From Flavobacterium sp. UBA7665 (GTDB lineage: Bacteria; Bacteroidota; Bacteroidia; Flavobacteriales; Flavobacteriaceae), in contig DLHP01000037.1 in assembly GCA_002483285.1 (NCBI GenBank), forward strand, positions 1 through 15,251: a DNA stretch of 15,251 bases, read 5' to 3'. The stretch's first letter is position 1; each line of letters begins with the position of its first letter. Below, in pieces: positions 1 through 5,521 of the stretch. Both the position numbers and the translations under genes were made by a program. The notes beneath the pieces were generated by a model. The model ran no database searches. It saw only the letters and a program-made list of their open reading frames with translations, and was not told the origin of the DNA.

Positions 1-127
1 GCGCAGCCAGCGAAAAATAAAATAGACACTTCCTACTTGGCGCGACGTTAAATTAGATTGTAATTTGGTCGCTAGGCCTTTTTGTAACTTTTGCGGCCAG
101 GCAAAATTTAAGAAAAAACGATTCAAA

Positions 128-143
128 ACCGGGAGCTCCCGGT
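128..143. repeat. Perfect 16-bp palindrome
   Basis: The sequence ACCGGGAGCTCCCGGT is its own reverse complement. It is GC-rich in an otherwise AT-rich stretch. It could be a dimeric regulator site or the root of a cruciform or hairpin, but no run of T follows on either strand, so it is not a canonical terminator. Confidence 0.75.
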
Positions 144-152
144 GAAACTAAA

Positions 153-230
153 CTGCGCCAAGGATGGCAGCGGCATCCTTTTTATCCCGAAGGGTAAAAA
201 GATAAAGCGTACAGCCCGCCCGTGGCGCCA
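153..230 (+). repeat. Foldable intergenic repeat-like element, copy A
   Basis: Outer arms GCGCCA (155-160) and TGGCGC (223-228) pair. Inside are GGATG (162-166) with CATCC (174-178), and a T-rich/A-rich stem around CCC-GAA-GGG (186-194). The string GCAGCGG-ATCCTTTTT followed later by AAAAAGAT recurs, in reverse orientation, at 3411-3556. I recall such sequences as frequent in Flavobacterium intergenic regions, but I cannot confirm copy number here. Possible roles are transcript 3'-end formation or a dispersed REP-like repeat. Confidence 0.5.
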
Positions 231-257
231 AAAAAAAATCCGCCATAAGACGGATTT
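230..257 (-). terminator. Rho-independent terminator of the M20 dipeptidase gene
   Basis: On the minus strand a 7-bp stem AAATCCG/CGGATTT (251-257 with 236-242) closes an 8-nt loop and runs into an uninterrupted T tract (complement of A230-A238). It lies 4 bp past the dipeptidase stop codon at 262-264, as expected of an intrinsic terminator. Confidence 0.8.
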
Positions 258-261
258 CATT

Positions 262-1650
262 TTATTTACTCAATTCAACAAAATATTTGTAAAACAACGG
301 AATCGTTTCAATACCCTTGAGGTAATTGAAGATCCCAAAATGCTCGTTGGGCGAATGGATCGCGTCGCTGTCAAGCCCAAATCCCATGAGAATCGTTTTG
401 CTTTTGAGTTCTTTCTCAAATAACGCCACAATTGGGATAGAACCACCCGAACGCACCGGAATCGCGGGAACGCCAAAGGTTTCGGTATACGCCTTATTGG
501 CCGCCTTGTAGCCGATGCTGTCAATCGGTGTAACATAACCCTGACCGCCGTGGTGTGGTTTTACTTTAACAGTGACTCCGCTTGGCGCAATGCTTTCGAA
601 GTGTTTGGTGAAAAGCTCGGTGATTTCCTCCCAGTCCTGGTTGGGCACGAGACGCATCGAGATTTTGGCAAATGCCTTACTCGCGATGACGGTTTTGGCG
701 CCTTCGCCGGTGTAGCCTCCCCAAATCCCGTTGACATCGAGTGTTGGGCGGATCGAGTTTCTTTCGTTGGTCACATAGCCTTTTTCGCCATAAATGTCGT
801 TGAGGTCGAGTGCTTTTTTGTATTTGTCGAGGTCAAAAGGTGCTTTGGCCATTTCGGCGCGCTCTTCTGTTGAGAGTTCCTGGACTTTATCGTAGAATCC
901 GGGAATGGTGATGTGGTTGTTCTCGTCGTGCAAGGATGCGATCATTTTGGCCAAGACGTTGATTGGATTCGCCACTGCACCACCGTATAAACCCGAATGC
1001 AGGTCGCGGTTGGGTCCGGTGACTTCGACTTCTACGTAACTGAGCCCACGAAGCCCGGTGGTAATCGACGGTTGTTGGTTGGAGATCATTCCGGTATCCG
1101 AAATCAAAATGACATCGCATTTGAGCTTTTCCTGGTTGCGCGCTACAAACCAGCCGAGGCTTTTGGATCCTACTTCTTCTTCACCTTCGATCATGAATTT
1201 GACATTGCAAGGCAAAGAGTTGGATTGAACCATATATTCGAGCGCCTTGACGTGCATGTACATCTGACCTTTGTCATCGCACGAGCCGCGGGCAAAAATA
1301 GCGCCTTCGGGATGGATTTCGGTGGTTTTGATGACGGGCTCGAATGGCGGCGAAGTCCACAAATCCATCGGATCCGGCGGCTGTACATCGTAGTGCCCAT
1401 AAACCAGTACGGTAGGCAGGTTTTTATCGATGGTTTTCTCGCCGTATACAATCGGGTAACCGGGCGTATCGCAGATTTCTACAAAATCGCAGCCGGCTTT
1501 TTCGAGGCTGGCTTTGACCGCATCGGCGGTATCGATTACGTCCTGAGAATACGCGGGATCGGCACTGACCGATGGAATTTTTAAAAGTTCTATGAGTTCA
1601 CTGATGAATCGGTCTTTGTGCTGTTGCACGTACGATTTGATGTTGTCCAT
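262..1650 (-). CDS. M20 family metallodipeptidase (CNDP-like)
   Basis: A 462-residue zinc dipeptidase or aminoacyl-peptidase of the M20 (ArgE/DapE/CPG2/CNDP) superfamily. It probably hydrolyses dipeptides in the cytoplasm, since no signal peptide is present. The metal and catalytic motifs are all visible: GHYDVQPP (H86, D88), RGSCDDKGQ (about 121-129), EGEEEVGS (E157-E159, general base and ligand), DTGM (about 186-189), HSGLYGG (H218) in the dimerisation/lid domain, and the last histidine in IHSPNEHFG (H432). Length is normal for the family. The open frame extends upstream to 1779, but I place the start at 1650 (MDNIKSYVQQ) because family homology begins there and a -7 box lies at 1674-1681, which would be inside a longer gene. 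It stands alone with its own promoter and terminator. Substrate specificity cannot be read from sequence. Confidence 0.93.
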   Translation of the reverse strand: MDNIKSYVQQHKDRFISELIELLKIPSVSADPAYSQDVIDTADAVKASLEKAGCDFVEICDTPGYPIVYGEKTIDKNLPTVLVYGHYDVQPPDPMDLWTSPPFEPVIKTTEIHPEGAIFARGSCDDKGQMYMHVKALEYMVQSNSLPCNVKFMIEGEEEVGSKSLGWFVARNQEKLKCDVILISDTGMISNQQPSITTGLRGLSYVEVEVTGPNRDLHSGLYGGAVANPINVLAKMIASLHDENNHITIPGFYDKVQELSTEERAEMAKAPFDLDKYKKALDLNDIYGEKGYVTNERNSIRPTLDVNGIWGGYTGEGAKTVIASKAFAKISMRLVPNQDWEEITELFTKHFESIAPSGVTVKVKPHHGGQGYVTPIDSIGYKAANKAYTETFGVPAIPVRSGGSIPIVALFEKELKSKTILMGFGLDSDAIHSPNEHFGIFNYLKGIETIPLFYKYFVELSK

Positions 1651-1673
1651 TTTGTTTTTAGTTTTAACCAATT

Positions 1674-1681
1674 CAAAAATA
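1674..1681 (-). promoter_or_regulatory. Bacteroidota -7 element for the dipeptidase gene
   Basis: On the minus strand TATTTTTG fits the flavobacterial -7 consensus TAnnTTTG exactly, about 23 nt before the ATG at 1650. A clear TTG at -33 is not evident; that region is T-rich. No Shine-Dalgarno sequence is present before the ATG. Confidence 0.5.
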
Positions 1682-1705
1682 CGAATAAAGCGCAGAAAAA
1701 AAATG

Positions 1706-1733
1706 GATAATTTACAATTGATAATGGACAATG
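1706..1733. repeat. Two imperfect 14-bp tandem repeats
   Basis: GATAATTTACAATT (1706-1719) is followed directly by GATAATGGACAATG (1720-1733), 11 of 14 positions the same. The repeat is upstream of the dipeptidase -7 element. I see no coding potential here. It may be a remnant of a minisatellite. Confidence 0.55.
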
Positions 1734-1838
1734 ATGCCGATAAGCCTGATCTGTAGTGAATGACAATGCGCGATTGCAAAAATTGATTTTAGGGCAAAAT
1801 TTTTTTTGAGAATTGGCGTGGCAATTGATTATTCTTTT

Positions 1839-1846
1839 TATATTTG
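1839..1846 (+). promoter_or_regulatory. Bacteroidota -7 element for tRNA-Leu
   Basis: TATATTTG matches TAnnTTTG exactly and ends 14 nt before the mature tRNA 5' end. A TTG at 1813-1815 lies 23 bp upstream, the long limit of the usual -33 spacing. This is the expected position for a promoter of a monocistronic tRNA. Confidence 0.6.
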
Positions 1847-1860
1847 CACCCACATTGTAC

Positions 1861-1942
1861 GCGGGTATGGTGAAATTGGTAGACATGCCAGACTTAGGAT
1901 CTGGTGCCGCAAGGCGTGTAGGTTCGAGTCCTATTACCCGCA
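1861..1942 (+). tRNA. tRNA-Leu (anticodon TAG, reads CUN codons)
   Basis: An 82-nt class II tRNA. Acceptor strand GCGGGTA (1861-1867) pairs with TACCCGC (1935-1941); the discriminator base is A1942. The anticodon arm is CCAGA-CTTAGGA-TCTGG with anticodon TAG. The long variable arm TGCCGCAAGGCG, typical of leucine tRNAs, follows. The T arm is GTAGG-TTCGAGT-CCTAT, with one G-T pair. The 3' CCA is not encoded, so it must be added after transcription. The gene is followed at once by a strong terminator. Confidence 0.96.
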
Positions 1943-1943
1943 C

Positions 1944-1976
1944 AAAAAAGCCCTTCTGAAAAGAAGGGCTTTTTTT
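1944..1976 (+). terminator. Terminator after tRNA-Leu, probably bidirectional
   Basis: An 8-bp core stem GCCCTTCT/AGAAGGGC (1950-1957 with 1962-1969) closes a GAAA loop and is extended by A-T pairs. A T tract follows on the + strand (1970-1976), and an A tract precedes it (1944-1949). On the minus strand it therefore also ends in T residues and can stop transcripts of the convergent SnoaL-like gene, whose stop is at 2006-2008. Confidence 0.88.
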
Positions 1977-2005
1977 ATGGAATTAGTAGTTTCAAAATTT
2001 GAAAC

Positions 2006-2368
2006 TCACCCATGATACACGCGCGAGAACACAATCTTCCCATCCCTAATTTCCAAAACCTCCGCGACAAGCATGTCCTCCTGATCGGTAACGCTGCGCA
2101 CGTATTCCATAAAAACGCGATCGCCATTAGCGGTGAGTGAAGTCACGCGGTAGTGTAAGGTTGGTAGCAATTCAAATGCTTCCTGCCACCATTCGTGTAA
2201 GGCGGCTTTGCCTTTTACGAGTCCGCCGGTTTCGGGTTTTTTGATTTTCAGTTTCGGGCTGAAATGCTCGGCTTCTTCGTCATACAAAGACAATAGCTGA
2301 TCGAGATTGTGCTGGTTGAACGCGTCGAACCATTTGTGGGCAATCGATAAGTTTTTTTCGGGTGTCAT
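2006..2368 (-). CDS. SnoaL-like / NTF2-like fold protein
   Basis: A 120-residue single-domain protein of the SnoaL/ketosteroid-isomerase-like (NTF2-like) superfamily. The signs are an N-terminal helix AHKWFDAFNQHNLDQLLSLY, then EEAEHFSP and KGKAALHEWW in the usual place for this alpha+beta barrel. The C-terminal strands follow, with RVFMEYVRS and VAEVLEIRDGKIVFSRVYHG; the last phrase (DGKI plus aromatic end) is typical. The fold forms a pocket used by isomerases, cyclases, hydratases and non-enzymatic binders, so the reaction cannot be assigned. There is no signal peptide. The start ATG at 2368 directly follows a terminator-like hairpin and its T tract, which is unusual. It is convergent with tRNA-Leu and shares that terminator. 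Confidence 0.85.
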   Translation of the reverse strand: MTPEKNLSIAHKWFDAFNQHNLDQLLSLYDEEAEHFSPKLKIKKPETGGLVKGKAALHEWWQEAFELLPTLHYRVTSLTANGDRVFMEYVRSVTDQEDMLVAEVLEIRDGKIVFSRVYHG

Positions 2369-2403
2369 AAAAAAGAAATTCCCGCTAAAGATAGCAGGAA
2401 TTT
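2369..2403 (-). terminator. Terminator hairpin after the pseudouridine synthase gene, abutting the next start codon
   Basis: On the minus strand an 11-bp stem (2393-2403 with 2376-2386, one G-U pair) closes a 6-nt loop and is followed by C and six T residues (complement of A2369-A2374). The very next bases are the ATG of the SnoaL-like gene. It lies 55 bp past the pseudouridine synthase stop. It either ends that transcript or acts as a structured leader for the small gene. Confidence 0.75.
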
Positions 2404-2457
2404 ACAGATATTCGTTTTTTTTCTTAGGCCCTCCTGCCTCATTTACTCAGGCATTCT

Positions 2458-3369
2458 CTACACATTCTTCAAATTGATGATTTCCTGATCCGTCAAATAC
2501 CGCCAATTGCCACGCGGTAAATTCTTCTTGGTCAATCCAGCAAACGAAACGCGGTCAATCTTAAGTACGTTATAGTCAAAACTTTCAAAGATGGCGCGTA
2601 CCACTTTAACATTCGAGGTGCGTAGGTTGAGCCCGATTTCTGTTTTCGGCTGGTCGTCAATGTAGGTAACTTCGCCCACATACAAACGGTGTCCATCTAG
2701 CGTCACGCCACCTGCAATCTTCTCGAGGTCTTCAAATTTTAGATTTTTGTCGAGCGAAACCTGGTAAATCTTAGACGATTTTTGGTTGGGCAAACCAAAC
2801 TTCCTAATCATGTCGGTGTCGTTGGTAAACAGCAACAAGCCGGTGGTGTTCTTGTCCATACGGCCAATCGGTGCAATTTTGGCGGTCGTTGAGCCTTTAA
2901 CAAGTTCGAGCACATTGCGAAATTCCTGGCCTTCATCGAGCGAGGTCGTGAAATTCTTTGGTTTGTTGAGCAGGATGTATTCTTTCTTTTCTGGGGTAAT
3001 GGTGGCGCCGTCAAAGTTTACGACATCGCCGGGTTTAACCAGGTAGCCCATTTCTGTGACTACGATGTTATTGACCTTCACATTGCCCGACTGGATGTAA
3101 ATATCGGCATCACGACGCGAGCAGGCGCCCGAGTTGGCGATGTATTTATTGAGACGGATTTCGTCTTTTTCCTTAATCCTTTTAGGTGCCTGGTTGGGCT
3201 TTTTAGCGGGTTTGTCGGCTGCGGCTTCGGCAGCTTTTGCGACGGGCTTGGCTTTTTTAGGGCCTTGTGCACGTTTGGCCATAGGCGGTTTGGGCTTGCT
3301 CGAATTGGGCCTGCTTCGGTTTGCTCCCGACGCGCCACCGCGCTTGTTGTTGCCTTCTTTATTGTTCAT
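2458..3369 (-). CDS. RsuA/RluB-family rRNA pseudouridine synthase
   Basis: A 303-residue enzyme that isomerises a uridine of rRNA (in RluB the target is in 23S rRNA). Residues about 1-70 form a basic, low-complexity tail rich in Lys, Pro, Ala and Arg. An S4 RNA-binding domain follows at about 71-118 (RLNKYIANSGACSRRDAD). The catalytic domain spans about 130-300 with GRMDKNTTG, whose D172 is the catalytic aspartate, and KIYQVSLD carrying the conserved tyrosine (Y202). The Leu of the usual GRLD motif is Met here. I start at MNNKEGNNKR (3369). The open frame could begin at a TTG at 3390, but that codon lies inside a good -7 element. The gene has its own promoter and is separated from the isoprenoid operon by a structured spacer. 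RluB versus RluF/RsuA specificity is uncertain. Confidence 0.92.
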   Translation of the reverse strand: MNNKEGNNKRGGASGANRSRPNSSKPKPPMAKRAQGPKKAKPVAKAAEAAADKPAKKPNQAPKRIKEKDEIRLNKYIANSGACSRRDADIYIQSGNVKVNNIVVTEMGYLVKPGDVVNFDGATITPEKKEYILLNKPKNFTTSLDEGQEFRNVLELVKGSTTAKIAPIGRMDKNTTGLLLFTNDTDMIRKFGLPNQKSSKIYQVSLDKNLKFEDLEKIAGGVTLDGHRLYVGEVTYIDDQPKTEIGLNLRTSNVKVVRAIFESFDYNVLKIDRVSFAGLTKKNLPRGNWRYLTDQEIINLKNV

Positions 3370-3387
3370 AACGGTAAATTTCTGTGG

Positions 3388-3395
3388 CAAAGATA
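3388..3395 (-). promoter_or_regulatory. Bacteroidota -7 element for the pseudouridine synthase gene
   Basis: TATCTTTG on the minus strand matches TAnnTTTG exactly, 18 bp before the ATG at 3369. The element decides the start, because an upstream TTG (3388-3390) is part of it and would not be on the mRNA. No clear TTG is seen at -33. Confidence 0.55.
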
Positions 3396-3410
3396 AGGCT
3401 ATTCCTTAGA

Positions 3411-3556
3411 TTTTCAGGAGCTTTTTCCCGCTATCCACTGCAATCTTTTTACGGCGCTTCGCTTTCGGTTGCGTCAACAAAATGCAATTAGCAACCACCG
3501 TAGCGATTTTTTTGTTTCAGAATGCCGCAAAAAGGATTTCCGCTGCTATCGGGGCT
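3411..3556 (-). repeat. Foldable intergenic repeat-like element, copy B
   Basis: On the minus strand it opens with GCCCCGATAGCAGCGG, directly after or overlapping the UbiA stop codon (TAG, 3555-3557). It continues ATCCTTTTT (3529-3537) and ends with AAAAAGAT (3443-3450) and GGATAGCGGG. The arms ATCCTTTTT and AAAAAGAT pair with one bulged base and enclose a long GC-rich insert holding a further hairpin (GGTTGC 3467-3472 with GCAACC 3491-3496). The ends resemble the element at 153-230. It fills nearly all of the gap between the isoprenoid operon and the pseudouridine synthase promoter, so it may form the operon's 3' end. Confidence 0.55.
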
Positions 3557-4487
3557 AGCGCAACCGTTCCATCGTCGTGAGTAGTTTTTTGCCGTGCCAA
3601 AGCACTTGAGGATTGATCAGTACAATCGAGAAAACGCCGGCGACTATGAGTAGTTTCAAGGTATTGTGCAACCAAAGGAATTGCGGTTTCGAGTTCGATT
3701 TCCAGAGTTGGATGCCAAAGAAAATCATGATGATGAAACCCACGTAGAAGTAAATGTCCATATAACCCACATCAAACACATTAACCAGGTAATACACTGG
3801 GATTACGGTGAGTAACAGCAAAATGCTGATGGTTCTTTTGGCGGCAGTTTCGCCATACACAATAGGGATGGTGCGGTAATCGTTGGCCAAATCGCCGGTG
3901 ATGTTCTCGAGGTCCTTGACCATTTCACGTACCAGCAACAATAAAAACAGGAACGATGCATGGAAGAACACTACCTCATAAAAATTCTTGTAATAGAGCA
4001 AAATCCCAAAGAATGGCAAGACCGCGAGGAACGCCGCCATCAGGTTACCGTGGATGAGGATCTTTTTGATTTTGTGCGAATACAACCAAATCAGGAATAT
4101 GTAAGTGGAGAAAAAAACCACCGCGCGCACCGACACAAAACACGCAATCAGCGCCACAAAAAAGTTGAGTCCAAAATACACTTGCAATTTCGTCTTCTGG
4201 CTCACCAGCCGGTCGAGTTTGGATTTGTTGGGTCGGTTGATTAAATCTTTCTTGCTGTCGTAAAAACTGTTGATGATGTAACCCGACGCAATGGTAAGGC
4301 CCGACGCAAGCACAATGATGAACAGGTTAAAATCGAGCAGGATATTCAAGGCACCTTTGTGCGGCGCGAAGATGAAAATCGCCGAAAGGTATTGCGCCAA
4401 TACGATTACGGGAATATTATAGCCGCGCACCACAGAGAACAAACTGACAATTTTGAGCAAGAGCAATTTGTTTTTTCTGCTTAACAT
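3555..4487 (-). CDS. UbiA-family prenyltransferase (geranylgeranylglycerol-phosphate geranylgeranyltransferase-like)
   Basis: A 310-residue integral membrane prenyltransferase with about eight hydrophobic segments. The two aspartate-rich Mg/diphosphate motifs of UbiA enzymes are present: NSFYDSKKD (N73, D77, D81) and KDLENITGDLANDYRTIPI (D192, D199, D203), the latter with the R-T-x-P ending seen in the archaeal DGGGP synthase branch. Such enzymes transfer a polyprenyl group from its diphosphate to a lipid or aromatic acceptor. In Bacteroidota this branch is usually annotated as geranylgeranylglycerol-phosphate geranylgeranyltransferase, but a quinone-type substrate is possible. It is the last gene of the mvaD-mevalonate kinase-UbiA operon, so it sits beside genes making its isoprenoid donor. 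Its 81-bp leader contains heptad repeats. The stop codon abuts a structured element. Confidence 0.88.
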   Translation of the reverse strand: MLSRKNKLLLLKIVSLFSVVRGYNIPVIVLAQYLSAIFIFAPHKGALNILLDFNLFIIVLASGLTIASGYIINSFYDSKKDLINRPNKSKLDRLVSQKTKLQVYFGLNFFVALIACFVSVRAVVFFSTYIFLIWLYSHKIKKILIHGNLMAAFLAVLPFFGILLYYKNFYEVVFFHASFLFLLLLVREMVKDLENITGDLANDYRTIPIVYGETAAKRTISILLLLTVIPVYYLVNVFDVGYMDIYFYVGFIIMIFFGIQLWKSNSKPQFLWLHNTLKLLIVAGVFSIVLINPQVLWHGKKLLTTMERLR

Positions 4488-4491
4488 AAAA

Positions 4492-4527
4492 AGGGTTTAA
4501 GGGTTCAGGGCTCAGGGTTCAAGGTTT
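4492..4527. repeat. Degenerate heptad repeat (AGGGTTC)
   Basis: Five copies in near-tandem: AGGGTTT (4492-4498), AGGGTTC (4500-4506), AGGGCTC (4507-4513), AGGGTTC (4514-4520) and AAGGTTT (4521-4527). It lies 4 bp upstream of the UbiA start, inside the operon spacer. It is followed by two imperfect 14-bp repeats of the type CTGnACCTTGCnnC. Confidence 0.8.
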
Positions 4528-4537
4528 GCATGCTTCC

Positions 4538-4565
4538 CTGCACCTTGCCGCCTGTACCTTGCGCC
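4538..4565. repeat. Two imperfect 14-bp tandem repeats
   Basis: CTGCACCTTGCCGC is followed directly by CTGTACCTTGCGCC, 11 of 14 positions the same. They lie between the mevalonate kinase stop and the heptad repeats. No gene is seen in them. Confidence 0.65.
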
Positions 4566-4568
4566 GTT

Positions 4569-5507
4569 TTAAAACTGATATACTACTTCTAGTTTGTAGT
4601 CTTTCAATGATGCTTTTGCTTTTTCAAGGTCTTCGGTAAAGCCCAGGATGTAACCGCCACCACCCGATCCGCAGAGTTTCAGGTAGTAATCGTTGGTGTC
4701 GATGCCCTTTTGCCAAATGCCATGAAATGCTTCCGGGATCATCGGTTTGAAGTTGTTTAAAACAACCTTTGACAATTTCTTGGTATTAGAAAACAACGAT
4801 TTCATGTCGCCGCCAAGGAAATTTTCTACACAGGCATCAGTGTATTTGATGAACTGGTTTTTGAGCATGGCCCTAAAACCTTGGTCTTTGAGGTTTTCCA
4901 TGAAAATACTCACCATTGGAGCAGTTTCACCCACAATTCCAGAATCGAGCAAGAACACCGCGCCTTTGCCTTGAGCGCTTTGGGTTGGGATTCCGGTTGC
5001 CTCAATATTGTCTTTGGAGTTGATTAAAATCGGGATGCTCAAATAACTGTTGAGTGGGTCAAGGCCCGAGCTTTTGCCATGGAAAAACGATTCCATCTGC
5101 CCGAAAATCGATTTTAGTTGCAACAACTTCTCACGCGTCAGGTTCTCTAAAACCGTTATTTTGTCGTGTGCGTATTTGTCGTAAATCGCCGCCACGAGTG
5201 CGCCGCTGCTGCCAACGCCATACCCTTGCGGAATGCTTGAATCGAAATACATGCCACCCGCCACATCGCGTCTTAAGGATTTCATATCAAAAGCCACAAG
5301 ATACGGCTGCTCGGTTTGCAAATCTTCGAGGTACGATACGAAACGCTCGAGGTTTTTATTGGATTTTTTGGCTTCGGCCGACTCGTTGCCATCAGACTTC
5401 AAGGCGCCGTTGTAAAAGTTATAAGGAATAGATAAACCTTTGGAGTCTTTGATGATTCCGTATTCTCCGAAAAGTAATATTTTTGAGTAAAATAAAGGTC
5501 CTTTCAT
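4569..5507 (-). CDS. mvk: Mevalonate kinase-type GHMP kinase
   Basis: A 312-residue GHMP-superfamily kinase that most likely phosphorylates mevalonate to 5-phosphomevalonate in the cytoplasm. Motif 1 is SKILLFGEYGIIKD (about 8-21), the substrate-side segment. Motif 2, the ATP loop, is PQGYGVGSSGAL (93-104). SSGLDPLNSY carries the likely catalytic D150. Motif 3 is KLCGSGGGGYILGF (277-290), where the usual Ala of GAGGGG is Ser. Length fits bacterial mevalonate kinases. It is 14 bp downstream of mvaD and upstream of the UbiA gene, in the same operon. Phosphomevalonate kinase is a second possibility for a GHMP enzyme in this place, but motif 1 favours mevalonate kinase. Confidence 0.82.
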   Translation of the reverse strand: MKGPLFYSKILLFGEYGIIKDSKGLSIPYNFYNGALKSDGNESAEAKKSNKNLERFVSYLEDLQTEQPYLVAFDMKSLRRDVAGGMYFDSSIPQGYGVGSSGALVAAIYDKYAHDKITVLENLTREKLLQLKSIFGQMESFFHGKSSGLDPLNSYLSIPILINSKDNIEATGIPTQSAQGKGAVFLLDSGIVGETAPMVSIFMENLKDQGFRAMLKNQFIKYTDACVENFLGGDMKSLFSNTKKLSKVVLNNFKPMIPEAFHGIWQKGIDTNDYYLKLCGSGGGGYILGFTEDLEKAKASLKDYKLEVVYQF

Positions 5508-5521
5508 AGTGGTTTGAAAAG

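Larger units (their letters stand above)
1..261. other. Non-coding left edge of the window
   Basis: I see no convincing gene here. The only open frame runs from 142 on the + strand into the dipeptidase gene, and it looks like an antisense shadow. The stretch holds a small hairpin at 89-106 (TTTTGC, loop GGCCAG, GCAAAA), a perfect 16-bp palindrome at 128-143, a foldable repeat-like element at 153-230, and the terminator of the minus-strand dipeptidase at 230-257. If a gene lies left of the window on the + strand, the element at 153-230 may belong to its 3' region. Confidence 0.6.

Noticed and set aside
142..423. 93-codon open frame on the + strand at the left edge
   Set aside because: It crosses the repeat-like element and the dipeptidase terminator, then runs antisense to the gene. 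Its product is low-complexity and basic.
997..1584. 195-codon open frame on the + strand
   Set aside because: It is antisense to the M20 dipeptidase, whose metal-binding motifs are complete. The translation has no recognisable domain and looks like a codon-bias shadow.
1651..1779. 43-residue N-terminal extension of the dipeptidase
   Set aside because: It would contain the -7 element and the 14-bp repeats, and family similarity begins at 1650.
3370..3390. TTG start adding 7 residues to the pseudouridine synthase
   Set aside because: The TTG lies within the TATCTTTG promoter element, so it would not be transcribed. The ATG at 3369 is preferred.
4492..4565. CRISPR array
   Set aside because: Units are 7 or 14 bp with no spacers, far below CRISPR repeat size, and no cas gene is present.
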